From Streptomyces ruber (GTDB lineage: Bacteria; Actinomycetota; Actinomycetes; Streptomycetales; Streptomycetaceae), in NCBI RefSeq assembly GCF_014648075.1, contig NZ_BMQK01000002.1, forward strand, positions 124,001-188,000: a DNA stretch of 64,000 nucleotides, in the 5' to 3' direction. The translations under genes were made by a program, and so were the position numbers. Of this stretch, positions 37,601 to 45,545 are shown piece by piece. The notes beneath the pieces were generated by a model, which saw only the letters and a list, made by a program, of their open reading frames with translations, did no database searches and had not been told where the DNA came from. Every line of letters starts with the position of its first letter. The stretch's first letter is position 1.

Positions 37601-40600
37601 CGAGGTCGTGGAGGACACCCGCACGTTCTACGACGACCTGGCGTTCGGCGCGGCCCCCACCAAGGGCCTGCCCACCGAGGTCCAGGAGCTGAACGGCACC
37701 GGCGACGGCTACGTCACCATCGACAGGACGCAGTACGACATCCACGGCCGCGAGACCGCGACCTGGGACGCGGACAACCGCAAGACGTCCGTGACGTACA
37801 CGCCGGCGACGGTGGCCCGCCCGACCCAGCAGCTCTCCACCGACCCCCTCGGTCACACGGAGACCACGGTGTTCGACGACGTCCGCGGCCTGCCGCTGAC
37901 CGAGGAGGACGCCAACGGCAAGAAGGCCACGATGGAGTACGACCCGCTGGGCCGGCTCCTGAAGGTCTGGGAGATCGACCGCGACCCGGCGACCCAGACC
38001 CCCACCGCCACGTACGACTACACCATCCGCCGCGACGGCCCGACGATCGTCACCTCGCGGACGCTGAAGGACAACGGCGAGTACGCCGTGTCGTACGAGA
38101 TCCTCGACGGCCTGCTGCGCGAGCGGCAGACGCAGGACAAGGCGATCGGCGCGGGCCGCATCGTCAACGACACCTTCTACGACAGCGCCGGCCGCGTGTG
38201 GAAGGAGAACGACGGCTACTTCAACGAGGACCAGCCCGAGCCGAAGCTCCTCCAGGTCGGTGACGAGAAGGTCCCGTCCCAGAACCGCACCACCTTCGAC
38301 GGCTTGGGCCAGCCCACCGCCGAGATCACGTACAACCACGGTAACGAGAAGCTGCGCACGACGACCGAGCGGGACGGGGACGTCTCCACGACGATCCCGC
38401 CGAAGGGCGACACGGTCACGGCGTCGTTCGAGGACGCCGAGGGCCGCGTGACGCGGCAGCGCGAGTACACCGACGAGGCCCGCACCAAGTGGCGGGACAC
38501 CCTCTACGAGTACGACGACCTCGACAACCTGCGCAAGGTCACCGCCCCGGGCGGTGCCGTCACCACCTTCGAGTACGACAAGCGGGGCCGGCAGACGGCG
38601 GTCACGGACCCCGACGGCGGCCGTACCGAGATGCGGTACGACAACGCGGACAACGTGGTGGAGTCGGTCGACCCGATGGGCCGGTCCCTGTTCACCACCT
38701 ACGACGCGGGCGGCCGTCCGACCACCCTGCGCGAGGGCAGCGCCACCGGGCCCAAGCGCCTGGAGTGGACGTACGACACCCTCGCCAAGGGCTTGCCGAC
38801 CGCGCAGATCCGCTACGACAACGGCCGTGAGTACCGCGAGGAGGTCACCGCCTACGACGACGCCTACCGGGTGAAGAAGTCCCAGACGGTGATTCCGGAG
38901 GAGGAGGCGGGCCTCAACGGCACGTACGCGTACGAGTACTCGTACACGCCCACGGGCAACCTCGCCTGGGTCTCCGTGCCCGGCGTCGGCGGCCTGATCA
39001 CCGAGCGGATCGTCTTCCGCTACAACTCCGACGACCTGCCGATCTCCATCAGCGGTGCGTCCACGTACCTCGCGGGCGCCGAGTACTCGTCGTTCGGCGA
39101 GATCCTCCGCACGGACGCGGGCGTGGCCGGCAAGCAGGTGCACGGCAATTACACGTACGACGAGTTCACCCGGCGCCTCCAGACGGCCGCTTTCGACCGC
39201 TCGATCGCCCCTGCCTCCATCACGCAGACGCGATACGGCTATGACGAGGCCGGCAACGTAACCAAGATCACTGACGCTCCCGGCTCGGCGTCCGAGGGCA
39301 CCGGCGGGACCGACACGCAGTGCTTCGTCTACGACCAGCTCCGGCAGATGACCTCCGCCTGGACGTCGAAGAAGGCGGACGACTGCTCGGCGGCCCCGTC
39401 GAAGGACACCGTCGGCGGCCCGGAGGCGTACTGGCAGTCGTTCCAGTACGACGCGGCGGGCAACCGCACGCAGCTCGTCGAGCACGACACGACGGGCGAC
39501 ACCGCCAAGAACGTCACGCGTGAGTACGTCTACGGCAAGACGGGCGTCGGCGGCCCCAACGCGCTGGCCGAGGTCAAGTCGACCGGCCCGCAGGGCCAGA
39601 CGCTGGCCACCTTCGCCTATGACAAGGCGGGCAACACCACCGGGCGCCAGCACGGCGGCACCAACCAGACGCTCGAGTACGACGTCGAGGGCCAGCTGCG
39701 CAAGGTGACCCAGCCCGTCGAGGGCGGCGGCACCAAGACCACGTCGTACCTGTACGGCGCGGACGGTGAACGCCTGATCCGCACCGGCGCGGACGGCAGC
39801 CGCACGCTCTACCTCGGCGAGGCGGAGCTGACGGTCAACGCGAACAACACCAGCAAGAAGGCGGAACGTTTCTACGGGCTCCCGGACGGCTCCACCATGG
39901 TCCGTGCGACCGGTGGTGTCCGGCAGTTGATGCTGGCCGACCACCACGGCACGTCCCACACGGTCGTGGACATGGCGGACCCGGCGATGGGTGTGACCCG
40001 GCGCAAGTCGATGCCGTTCGGCGAGACGCGAGGGCTGCAGCCCACGTCGTGGCCCGGACAGCGGGGCTTCGTGGGCGGCACGGTCGACCAGGACACCGGC
40101 CTGACCCGCTTGGGCGCGCGTGACTACGACCCGGCCACGGGACGGTTCATCCAGGTCGACCCGATGGTCGACTACGGCCAGCCGGCCACGATGAACCCGT
40201 ACGCCTACAGCAACAACGCTCCGGCCACCTTCTCCGACCCGTCGGGGGAGTTCTTCCCGGTTCTGATCGGTATCGCGGCTCGTATCGCCATCCAGGCGGC
40301 GATCCGTGCGGCGGCCCGTCGTGCGGCGATCATCGCGGCTCGGAAGGCGGCGCAGGCGGCGGCCCGTCGGGCGGCTGCGCTGGCGCGCAAGCGTGCGATC
40401 GAGGCGGCCAAGCGCGCGGCTGCGAAGGCCCGTCGGGAGGCGGCCCGGAAGGCGGCGGCGGCCCGGCGTGCGGCGGCGAAGCGGGCTGCGGCCCGGGCTG
40501 CGGCGAAGCGTGCTGCGGCGCGCCGTGCGGCGGCCCAGGCTCGTGCCCGGGCGGCGCGTGCGGCGGCGAAGCGTGCGGCGGCGCGGCGTGCGGCGGCGCG

Positions 40601-41591
40601 GAAGGCGGCGGCTCGTCCGAAGCCGCGGGCGAAGCCTCGTTCGCAGCCGAAGCCTCGGCCCAAGCCTCGGCAGGTGCAGCGGGCGGTGAAGAAGGTCGCC
40701 AAGGAGGTCAGGAAGGAGGCCAAGGAGACCGTCAAGGATGAGGCGCAGGGGCAGACCTGCAACAGCTTCGTGCCGGACGCCAAGGTCCTGATGGCCGACG
40801 GCTCGACCAAGCCGATCGAGAAGGTCAAGGTCGGTGACAAGGTCATCGCCACTGATCCGAAGACGGGGAAGACCTCCGTTCAAACGGCGACGGCGACGAT
40901 TATCGGCAAGGGCAGCAAGGACCTGGTCCGCATCACGCTGACGGTCCACGACGGCTTCTCGTCCGCCAAGGCGACGACCACGACGGTCACCGCGACGGCC
41001 GGCCACCCGTTCTGGGTGCCGTCCCTGCGGGAGTGGGTCGACGCGGGTGAGCTGAAGCCGGGCCAGTGGCTGCAGGCGTCCTCGGGTACCTGGATCCAGA
41101 TCGGCGCGGTCAAGGCGTGGACGGCGAAGAAGGCGACGGTTCAGAACCTGACCGTCACCGACGTCCACACGTACTATGTGCTGGCGGGGGCCACGCCGGT
41201 TCTGGTTCACAACTGCAACGAGAGCACATGGACTCCTGACGAGAACTACTCACCGGAAGCCGTTGCTGCCAGGAGCGCGGCGAACAAGGCGTACTACGAG
41301 ACTCCGCAGGATATTCACGATCTTGTGAGTGATGTTGTCTCGAACCCGAACTACCCACAGCGAATGACAGGCCGCGCTGGCAACAGGCGCCCTGACGTGT
41401 ATGGGGCTCACGGAGCTCCCCGAGCGGCTCAAAAGTGGAAAGGTTCGGCCATTTACGATAATGGTGACCCGCTCAGTCAGGCTCGCATTCTAGTCAACGG
41501 GAATGGAAAAATCGCCTACGTTGGGAGGGCCAAGGATGGATCGCATAACTATAATCAGATCATCCCTTATCCTTGGGCTACCCGGCCATAG
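34671..41591 (+). CDS. Rhs/YD-repeat polymorphic toxin with Hint domain and C-terminal toxin domain
   Basis: Contact-dependent toxin of 2,306 residues. Signal peptide 1-37 (SVSLFVGLVLFFGLV); SpvB/TcC-like N-terminal domain with LSPSGSWMAGSSSGGFAWTY; long YD-repeat shell (about 900-1810); Rhs core end GARDYDPATGRFIQVDPM at about 1817; Ala/Arg/Lys-rich segment (about 1867-2000); Hint domain (2030-2182) starting at Cys2030 (CNSFVPDAKVLM), with TAGHPFW and VLVHNC, where His2180-Asn2181 precede Cys2182 (autoproteolysis expected); then a tail of about 124 residues as toxin. The tail has lower GC and no family I recognise. GTG 34,671 lies behind an AGGGGGG-type site. The immunity gene follows. Confidence 0.9.
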   Translation: MDQLIRQLRYLGHWHRSVSLFVGLVLFFGLVPDDANAADGSSRRGDVQREKSVPGRDFDKKSPPARDDAKGAFQPSAGKIPADSFTTLVTGRDSKLPERAPLTGDAGLGSAAARTAVQDRMVKVRQAQPAAEGSGKGVRTRGAAPKRATADAGTAVDIQVKDQATARRSGVNGLVFTAAPTAGGLAPSASGSVELELDYASIKDTYGGDWGSRLRLYRLPACALTTPEREECRTRTELPGANDAAAQKVTGTADLAAAPTVFAATAAASGPGGSHEATSLSPSGSWMAGSSSGGFAWTYPIEAPEVPGGPQPEVELSYSSQAVDGRTASTNAQSSWIAEGWDYEPGFIERKYRSCSDDKGEVDGKKPNNTGDSGDLCWGSDHVVMSLGGNTTELVKKDGTDEWRPADDDGSRLERKTGAANGSKDGEHWVLTTTDGTKYHFGLNKLPGAPDGTVTNSALTVPVFGNHPGEPCHATAFMDSDCKQVYRWNLDYVVDPLGDAMTLWWNKYTNHYGQNMKADQQASYDRNAQLSRIDYGLRSDKLFGTLPAGRVDFKLAERCIKTASFDCAESKRTTANAKHWPDTPLDQECVADAKCTDKFSPTFWSTKRLTNIVTSVLSGTALKTVDSWTLEQTFPDTGDGTSPALWLESITRTGHGAGGTAAMPKVSFSSLQMDNRVDGVEGLPPFSRHRIHAIDTETGGRIAITYSDRDCRALSPRRMPASPESNTLRCFPQYWTPKGALNPVQDWFHKYVVTEVREEDLVTDSPAKVTSYEFLGNPGWAYDDSEFTENKHRTWSQFRGYERVRTRLGGGDDVKQLTEHRYFRGLHGDKLPSGTRSSTVTTTDGADYSDLPQYQGQLLEQITYASDGGPVDSATVTTPWAVKTATRTRAGTTPLEAWMTRPETVRTREHVKGDTWRTSTETTKYDSYGLPYQVQDTSPGGKVRCSTVEYARNTSAYLIELESRERTTLGACGSTGGEVVEDTRTFYDDLAFGAAPTKGLPTEVQELNGTGDGYVTIDRTQYDIHGRETATWDADNRKTSVTYTPATVARPTQQLSTDPLGHTETTVFDDVRGLPLTEEDANGKKATMEYDPLGRLLKVWEIDRDPATQTPTATYDYTIRRDGPTIVTSRTLKDNGEYAVSYEILDGLLRERQTQDKAIGAGRIVNDTFYDSAGRVWKENDGYFNEDQPEPKLLQVGDEKVPSQNRTTFDGLGQPTAEITYNHGNEKLRTTTERDGDVSTTIPPKGDTVTASFEDAEGRVTRQREYTDEARTKWRDTLYEYDDLDNLRKVTAPGGAVTTFEYDKRGRQTAVTDPDGGRTEMRYDNADNVVESVDPMGRSLFTTYDAGGRPTTLREGSATGPKRLEWTYDTLAKGLPTAQIRYDNGREYREEVTAYDDAYRVKKSQTVIPEEEAGLNGTYAYEYSYTPTGNLAWVSVPGVGGLITERIVFRYNSDDLPISISGASTYLAGAEYSSFGEILRTDAGVAGKQVHGNYTYDEFTRRLQTAAFDRSIAPASITQTRYGYDEAGNVTKITDAPGSASEGTGGTDTQCFVYDQLRQMTSAWTSKKADDCSAAPSKDTVGGPEAYWQSFQYDAAGNRTQLVEHDTTGDTAKNVTREYVYGKTGVGGPNALAEVKSTGPQGQTLATFAYDKAGNTTGRQHGGTNQTLEYDVEGQLRKVTQPVEGGGTKTTSYLYGADGERLIRTGADGSRTLYLGEAELTVNANNTSKKAERFYGLPDGSTMVRATGGVRQLMLADHHGTSHTVVDMADPAMGVTRRKSMPFGETRGLQPTSWPGQRGFVGGTVDQDTGLTRLGARDYDPATGRFIQVDPMVDYGQPATMNPYAYSNNAPATFSDPSGEFFPVLIGIAARIAIQAAIRAAARRAAIIAARKAAQAAARRAAALARKRAIEAAKRAAAKARREAARKAAAARRAAAKRAAARAAAKRAAARRAAAQARARAARAAAKRAAARRAAARKAAARPKPRAKPRSQPKPRPKPRQVQRAVKKVAKEVRKEAKETVKDEAQGQTCNSFVPDAKVLMADGSTKPIEKVKVGDKVIATDPKTGKTSVQTATATIIGKGSKDLVRITLTVHDGFSSAKATTTTVTATAGHPFWVPSLREWVDAGELKPGQWLQASSGTWIQIGAVKAWTAKKATVQNLTVTDVHTYYVLAGATPVLVHNCNESTWTPDENYSPEAVAARSAANKAYYETPQDIHDLVSDVVSNPNYPQRMTGRAGNRRPDVYGAHGAPRAAQKWKGSAIYDNGDPLSQARILVNGNGKIAYVGRAKDGSHNYNQIIPYPWATRP
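41214..41588 (+). other. C-terminal toxin domain of the Rhs protein, unclassified
   Basis: This part codes for Cys2182 to the C-terminus, released if the Hint domain cleaves. Conserved-looking features are RMTGRAGNRRPDVYGAHG, AQKWKGSAIYDNGDPL, ARILVNGNGKIAYVGRA and the end NYNQIIPYPWATRP. The strand pattern with R, K and H residues would suit a small barnase/EndoU-like nuclease, but that is only inference. From about 41,220 codons are more often A/T-ending (ggatcgcataactataatca), a composition break typical of exchangeable toxin tips. Confidence 0.6.
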
Positions 41592-41691
41592 GATTTCATA
41601 GCGGTCGGTGACCGCTAGCGGGGGCTGGTGTGGGTGGTTCTCGGGCCGCTTACATCAGCCCTCTGTGATATGCATTTTGGGGTTTCAGGTT

Positions 41692-42267
41692 ATGAATGAG
41701 ATGACACTCTCGACTTCATTTGCCAAGGCTGGGCTGGGGTTGCTGGGAACGGCCGATGTGGCTGATCCGCTTATTCCTCCAACTCTCGCAACGTTTGCGA
41801 GTAGTTGCTCCTCGGAGGATGGAGCATTTGGGGAGTCGGTCAACTTGGCAGATCCGGAGTTGTGGAGAAAAGCGAACTCTGAGTGGCATAGGCTGGCGCT
41901 ACGTAGTGGACTCTTCAGCGAGGTTGACCCGCATTTTCTGGTGGCGGTCAAAGGTTCAGATGTCGACTCGATTCAGTGGTGGTGGGTGCGGGTCAAGTTG
42001 CTGGATGAGTGGGACATTGTTGGTGCGGGAGCGGCGTCTCGAATCCTTGGAAACGGTCCCTGTCAGCCTTCATTTGTCATGCTGTCTCTCGATGGCGGCG
42101 TCATCTTGAGATGTGACGTCGGGCAGGGATTTATCGATTTCAGTGTCGTGCGCGAACCCTACCGTGCTCAAACACTCCGACGGCATGGCGAATGGATGGC
42201 TGGTTCGCCGCGTGTCGATGAACTCACTCGTGCTGCGATAAGGCGCTGGCTGGACAGCCATGGTTGA
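41692..42267 (+). CDS. probable immunity protein for the Rhs toxin
   Basis: A 191-residue soluble protein, no family recognised. It starts MNEMTLSTSFAKAGLGLLG, is rich in Trp (WWWVRVKLLDEWD) and acidic, and ends AIRRWLDSHG. It lies 100 bases after the toxin stop, in the same direction, with clearly lower GC than the flanking genome, the standard place and look of a cognate immunity gene. ATG 41,692 is the first of two close in-frame ATGs; neither has a strong ribosome site. The following gene start (ATG 42,260) overlaps its stop. Confidence 0.6.
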   Translation: MNEMTLSTSFAKAGLGLLGTADVADPLIPPTLATFASSCSSEDGAFGESVNLADPELWRKANSEWHRLALRSGLFSEVDPHFLVAVKGSDVDSIQWWWVRVKLLDEWDIVGAGAASRILGNGPCQPSFVMLSLDGGVILRCDVGQGFIDFSVVREPYRAQTLRRHGEWMAGSPRVDELTRAAIRRWLDSHG

Positions 42268-42275
42268 CCATTACA

Positions 42276-43160
42276 TTGAGCCTCTTCCAACCTGACGGGT
42301 GGTTGGGTCGGCGCCCCGGTGGCGGGCATGAAGGAAGCTCCTGGTAGACGGGTTCACGACCAAGATCACCAGTTCGCCAGGAGCTCTCGTGCTTGTCTAC
42401 CCGCCGCCATCGATCTGTCCAGCCGTACCCTGCAGCGGCTCGCCGGTCTGCTCGCGGGGCACCGGCGTCGGATCGGATTCCGCTGGCGCCGCCTCACCTG
42501 CGGCCGGCAGGCCCTGCTCGTCCTCGCGCACCTGCGCTGCGGCGACACCTACGCCCGCCTGGCGGCGGGTTTCCGCATCGGGATCGCGACGGTCTACCGC
42601 TACATCCGCGAGGCCGTCGATCTCCTGGCCTCGCTCGCTCCAACGCTGCAGCAGGCCATGGAGACGGTCCGAGGGAAGACGTACGTGATCCTCGACGGCA
42701 CGCTCCTGCTGATCGACCGCATCGCCGCCGACCGCCCGTACTACTCGGGAAAGAGGAAGCACCACGGCATGAACGTGCAGGTCCTCGCCGACCCGGCCGG
42801 ACGCCTGATCTGGGCCTCGCGCGCACTGCCCGGCGCCGTCCACGACCTGACCGCGGCCCGGACCCATAACATCCCCGCTGCTCTGGCCGCCGACAACATC
42901 AAGTACTGGGCGAACAAGGCGCACCAGGGCGCGAGCCCCACCATCCGCGTCCCGTTCCGGGGCAGAAACCTGCGCGGCTGGCGCCGGCGTCACAACCAGG
43001 ACCATGCCAAGATCCGCAGCCTCGGCGAACGCGCCATGGCTGTCCTCAAGGGCTGGCGGCTCCTGCGCAAGCTCCGCTGCAGCACCACCCGCATCACCGC
43101 CATAGTCCGAGCCATCGTCGCCCTCGAACTCGCCAACTGATCAAGATGGAGCACCTTCAA
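42276..43160 (+). mobile_element. IS5-family insertion sequence (about 885 bp)
   Basis: Limits are proposed from weak terminal inverted repeats: left TTGAGCCTCTTCCAACCTG (42,276 on) and the reverse complement of the right end, TTGAAGGTGCTCCATCTTG. They share TTGA and TCCA in register. Removing this interval restores a reading frame across the site. No target-site duplication could be made out, and the right edge is ambiguous by one base. Confidence 0.5.
42319..43140 (+). CDS. IS5-family transposase, possibly frameshifted near the start
   Basis: DDE transposase moving the enclosing IS. HTH region GDTYARLAAGFRIGIATVYRYIREAV; DDE core VILDGTLLLIDRI (first Asp), GAVHDLTAARTHN (second Asp) and a late E in SLGERAMAVLKGWRLL, all recognisable. 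Related proteins begin with GTG CTT GTC TAC CC (VLVYP). That start exists at 42,389 but in a different frame, one base short at about 42,403. Either ATG 42,319 is used, giving a 273-residue protein with an odd N-terminus, or the element carries a one-base deletion. Confidence 0.75.
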   Translation: MAGMKEAPGRRVHDQDHQFARSSRACLPAAIDLSSRTLQRLAGLLAGHRRRIGFRWRRLTCGRQALLVLAHLRCGDTYARLAAGFRIGIATVYRYIREAVDLLASLAPTLQQAMETVRGKTYVILDGTLLLIDRIAADRPYYSGKRKHHGMNVQVLADPAGRLIWASRALPGAVHDLTAARTHNIPAALAADNIKYWANKAHQGASPTIRVPFRGRNLRGWRRRHNQDHAKIRSLGERAMAVLKGWRLLRKLRCSTTRITAIVRAIVALELAN

Positions 43161-43517
43161 TGAACGTCGGGTACCTTACCCCGCAGCGGGAGTGGCTTGA
43201 GCACAGAGTCTATCTCGCTGATGATTCAGCGGAGGATGCCATCCGCCCCGCTTTGGCGGATGTCACTGAGATCGCACTCGATTTCCTACAGCGGCAGGCC
43301 TCCTATGCCGGTCTTGTCTCAGCTATGGAGTTGGACAAGGGGCAAATGTCGACCGCGTGCTGGAACGAAAGCCGCTCGCGTTGGCGTTGAAGGAAGCGTG
43401 AGGGAAGCTCATCGCGCGCTCAAGCCCATGAGGCGGCAAGTGGAGGAGGCTAGTTATCTGGCTCCTCGTTACCTGCGTTATCTGCAAGGCTTCGAGAGGG
43501 AGTTTCCGTTGAACTGA

Positions 43518-44283
43518 GCACGCAGAGCGGCACGAGGTGGTCGCGCTTGACATGGTATCCGGGAAGCGCGCGTCGAAAGCCTCCAGGCTTCACCCAGTCT
43601 CACAATTCATAATCGCTGCTGCGGATAGGGCGGCCACCTGGTGAGGATCATCTACATCGCGACGCGAGTAGTCGGGAAACGGGAGTTCGCTGCCATCATG
43701 ACGCAGGGCGGCATTGTGTGTACCAATCTGGTGATTAGCCTTGATTCTGCATGAGGGTCCGTCAGCTTGCTGGCGGGTCCTTCTCGTTCGCTCGGTATCG
43801 GAGTTTCCGCTTGTCAGTGGCTCGACAGCCACCCTAGTCCGGGCTCTGACACACAGATCACGCAACGAAGCCGCCGGCCGTCAGTCAGTCGGCCCAGGGG
43901 CCGGTGTCTGCGCATCGCCTTCTTATTGGCCGTCGGCCGCATGACTGGATGAGCGGTAAGCGATGTCGGACGACGAGGTTTGCTGAGAACGGGCGGACTG
44001 GTAGCTGCAGTGACTCAACATTCTGTCGACACGGCGGACGCCCTCCGGCGGACACCACATTTAGCCGTCGTCACGCCTTATGGTGAGCGAGCTCAGCCCA
44101 GAGTCGACCGCGGCCAAGGCAAACGTAACCCGCCCTGCCGACGCTTCACCAAGCCGGTGAATTATGCGGTCACAGCACTGGCTTCGGCGGGCGATCGCCA
44201 ATAGGCAGGGCACTCCAAGTCGGTGAACGGAAGTGTCTCCTTCCGGTTGGGTCCACAGGTGAGCACTTATGCGTGCGCAGGGG
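43518..44283. other. gene-free stretch, about 770 bp, low GC
   Basis: No gene could be supported on either strand; the longest frames have no family resemblance and poor codon usage. A small hairpin (GTCAGC/GCTGGC, about 43,767-43,781) occurs. The composition matches the immunity-gene region, so this may be decayed toxin or immunity cassette DNA. Confidence 0.45.
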
Positions 44284-44529
44284 TCAGGCTTGCGTCGCGT
44301 ACGAGAGGAAGGCGGTCCATGCCAGCGGAGCGAGGGTGAGTTGTGCGCCTCGTGCGACTTTGGAGTCGCGGACGTGGACGGTGCCGGGGCAGTTGGCCAC
44401 CTCGACGCAATCGTCGCCTGAGCCGCTGCTGTAGGTGGACTTGTGCCAGGACAGTGCGACTTCTATGCAGTCACCGTCCCCGCCGCTGCTGTAGCTACTC
44501 TTGAACCAGGCTGGCTCTGTAGTGCTCAT
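44284..44529 (-). CDS. DUF397 protein
   Basis: An 81-residue protein with the DUF397 pattern twice: WFKSSYSSGGDGDCIEVA and WHKSTYSSGSGDDCVEVA, then VHVRDSK. DUF397 proteins are small partners encoded next to XRE/DUF5753 regulators in streptomycetes (WhiJ-type systems) and antagonise or modulate them. The first motif copy here seems to be an internal duplication, since typical members have one. Its ATG overlaps the stop of the XRE gene (ATGA), so the two are coupled. Confidence 0.9.
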   Translation of the reverse strand: MSTTEPAWFKSSYSSGGDGDCIEVALSWHKSTYSSGSGDDCVEVANCPGTVHVRDSKVARGAQLTLAPLAWTAFLSYATQA

Positions 44530-45386
44530 AGCGCTCCTCGCATTCGATGCAACAGACCCAGGGAATCGCCGAGGGAGAGGGCCTGGGAGCGCATCCTGGC
44601 ATATCGCATCTGGAGAGTGCTGACGACCTTGGAACTGGTAATGAACTGGCCGCTCTCTTGCCCTTCGCAGTAGCCGAACCATCGGTTCTCCGGGGTTTCC
44701 AGCAGTCGCACGGGGCCGTGCAGGCCAGCATGGTCCTCCTGCACCTGCGGCATCACCTGTACCTCGACATTTCGCGCTTCGGCGAGTGCCAGGACATGGT
44801 CGATGAGCTGCCGTGTCACCTCCACCCCGCCCGTCCGCCGCAAGAACAAGTGCTCCTCCAGGATGAAGCTGAACGCCGTGTTCGGCCGCTCCCGCAGCAG
44901 CCGCTGTCGCTCCGCCCGGGCCACCCACTGAGCCTCGATCTGGTCATCTCCCAGGGGCGGCAGCTGGTTCACGAACAGCGTGCGCGCGTACGCCTCTGTT
45001 TGCAACAGGCCCGGGATCAGGCGGCATTCGTACGTGTGCAGGTTTACCGCCTCCGCCTCCAGCCGGGCCCACTGCCGGAACCAACTCGCCAGGCCCGGTT
45101 GCCGCGACAGGTGTCGTGCCGCACCTCGCAGTACCCCGAACGCGTCCAGGATCTCCTCCGCGCGCTCCACGAAGTCCGGTGGCGGGAAGCGGCGGCCCTG
45201 TTCGATGGACGCCACCGTGGGAACCGAGTAGCGCACCCTCGGGGCGAACTGCTCCTGTGTCAGGCCCGCCCGTCTGCGGAACCCCTTGACGACTTCGCCG
45301 AACGTGCGGAGGCTGTCCGAGACCTCCGGTTCCCCGCCGCCACAGCCACCGCCGAGGGCGCTCGTTCCGCCCGTACCGTCCGCCAT
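44526..45386 (-). CDS. XRE-family (WhiJ-like) regulator with DUF5753 domain
   Basis: A 286-residue DNA-binding protein. Helix-turn-helix at about residues 28-85 (FGEVVKGFRRRAGLTQEQFAPRVRYSVPTVASIEQGRRFPPPD); DUF5753 in the C-terminal two thirds (LEAEAVNLHTYECRLIPGLLQTEAYAR, RQRLLRERPNTAFSFILEE, and so on). Such regulators affect development and antibiotic production in streptomycetes together with DUF397 and HATPase partners; the target here is unknown. ATG 45,386 is the first in-frame start. It is divergent from the HATPase gene. Confidence 0.9.
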   Translation of the reverse strand: MADGTGGTSALGGGCGGGEPEVSDSLRTFGEVVKGFRRRAGLTQEQFAPRVRYSVPTVASIEQGRRFPPPDFVERAEEILDAFGVLRGAARHLSRQPGLASWFRQWARLEAEAVNLHTYECRLIPGLLQTEAYARTLFVNQLPPLGDDQIEAQWVARAERQRLLRERPNTAFSFILEEHLFLRRTGGVEVTRQLIDHVLALAEARNVEVQVMPQVQEDHAGLHGPVRLLETPENRWFGYCEGQESGQFITSSKVVSTLQMRYARMRSQALSLGDSLGLLHRMRGAL

Positions 45387-45545
45387 GCCAGGACCCCTCC
45401 CGCACGCCCGCCGCGCCGTTCACGCGGCACTCGGACATGATTACGGTCAGTTACCTGTACTGTCCACCGCGTCCACTCCTACGCTGAGTCGGCGTACGAG
45501 TCCCTGACCTGGCAATCAGGTCGGTGACCAGGCCAGATTGTCGCC
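45387..45545. promoter_or_regulatory. divergent promoter region of the XRE and HATPase genes
   Basis: The region holds AT-richer islands (ttacggtcagttacctgtact, about 45,441-45,461) and an inverted repeat GACCTG-N5-CAGGTC at 45,506-45,522 close to the HATPase start. These are candidate sites for the XRE regulator. No ribosome site precedes ATG 45,546. Confidence 0.4.

Larger units (their letters stand above)
42260..43517 (+). pseudogene. gene split by an IS5-family insertion; possible second immunity or accessory gene
   Basis: ATG 42,260 overlaps the end of the immunity gene and reads MVDHY before the IS begins. Right of the IS, the same frame resumes (MNVGYLTPQREWLEHRVYLAD, then DAIRPALADVTEIALDFLQRQ) to a stop at 43,388-43,390. 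The family-like sequence seems to continue in another frame (EAHRALKPMRRQVEEASYLAP) to 43,517, so a frameshift may also be present. If the IS (about 885 bp) is removed, the halves join in frame as MVDHYMNVGY. Low GC like the immunity gene. Function unknown; position suggests another immunity or toxin-accessory gene. Confidence 0.5.

Noticed and set aside
34629..41210. A 2,193-codon open frame on the minus strand opposite the Rhs gene
   Set aside because: It is a shadow of the Rhs coding sequence caused by high GC at third positions; the composition (Arg/Val/Gly/Leu-rich, no domain) and the clear Rhs domains on the plus strand exclude it.
41214..41588. Classifying the Rhs tail as an SCP1.201-like deaminase
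   Set aside because: The HAE and CxxC zinc motifs required for that fold are absent.
43741..43800. Hairpin region considered as a tRNA or small RNA
   Set aside because: No cloverleaf, anticodon arm or T-loop consensus (GTTCGA) in the right place.
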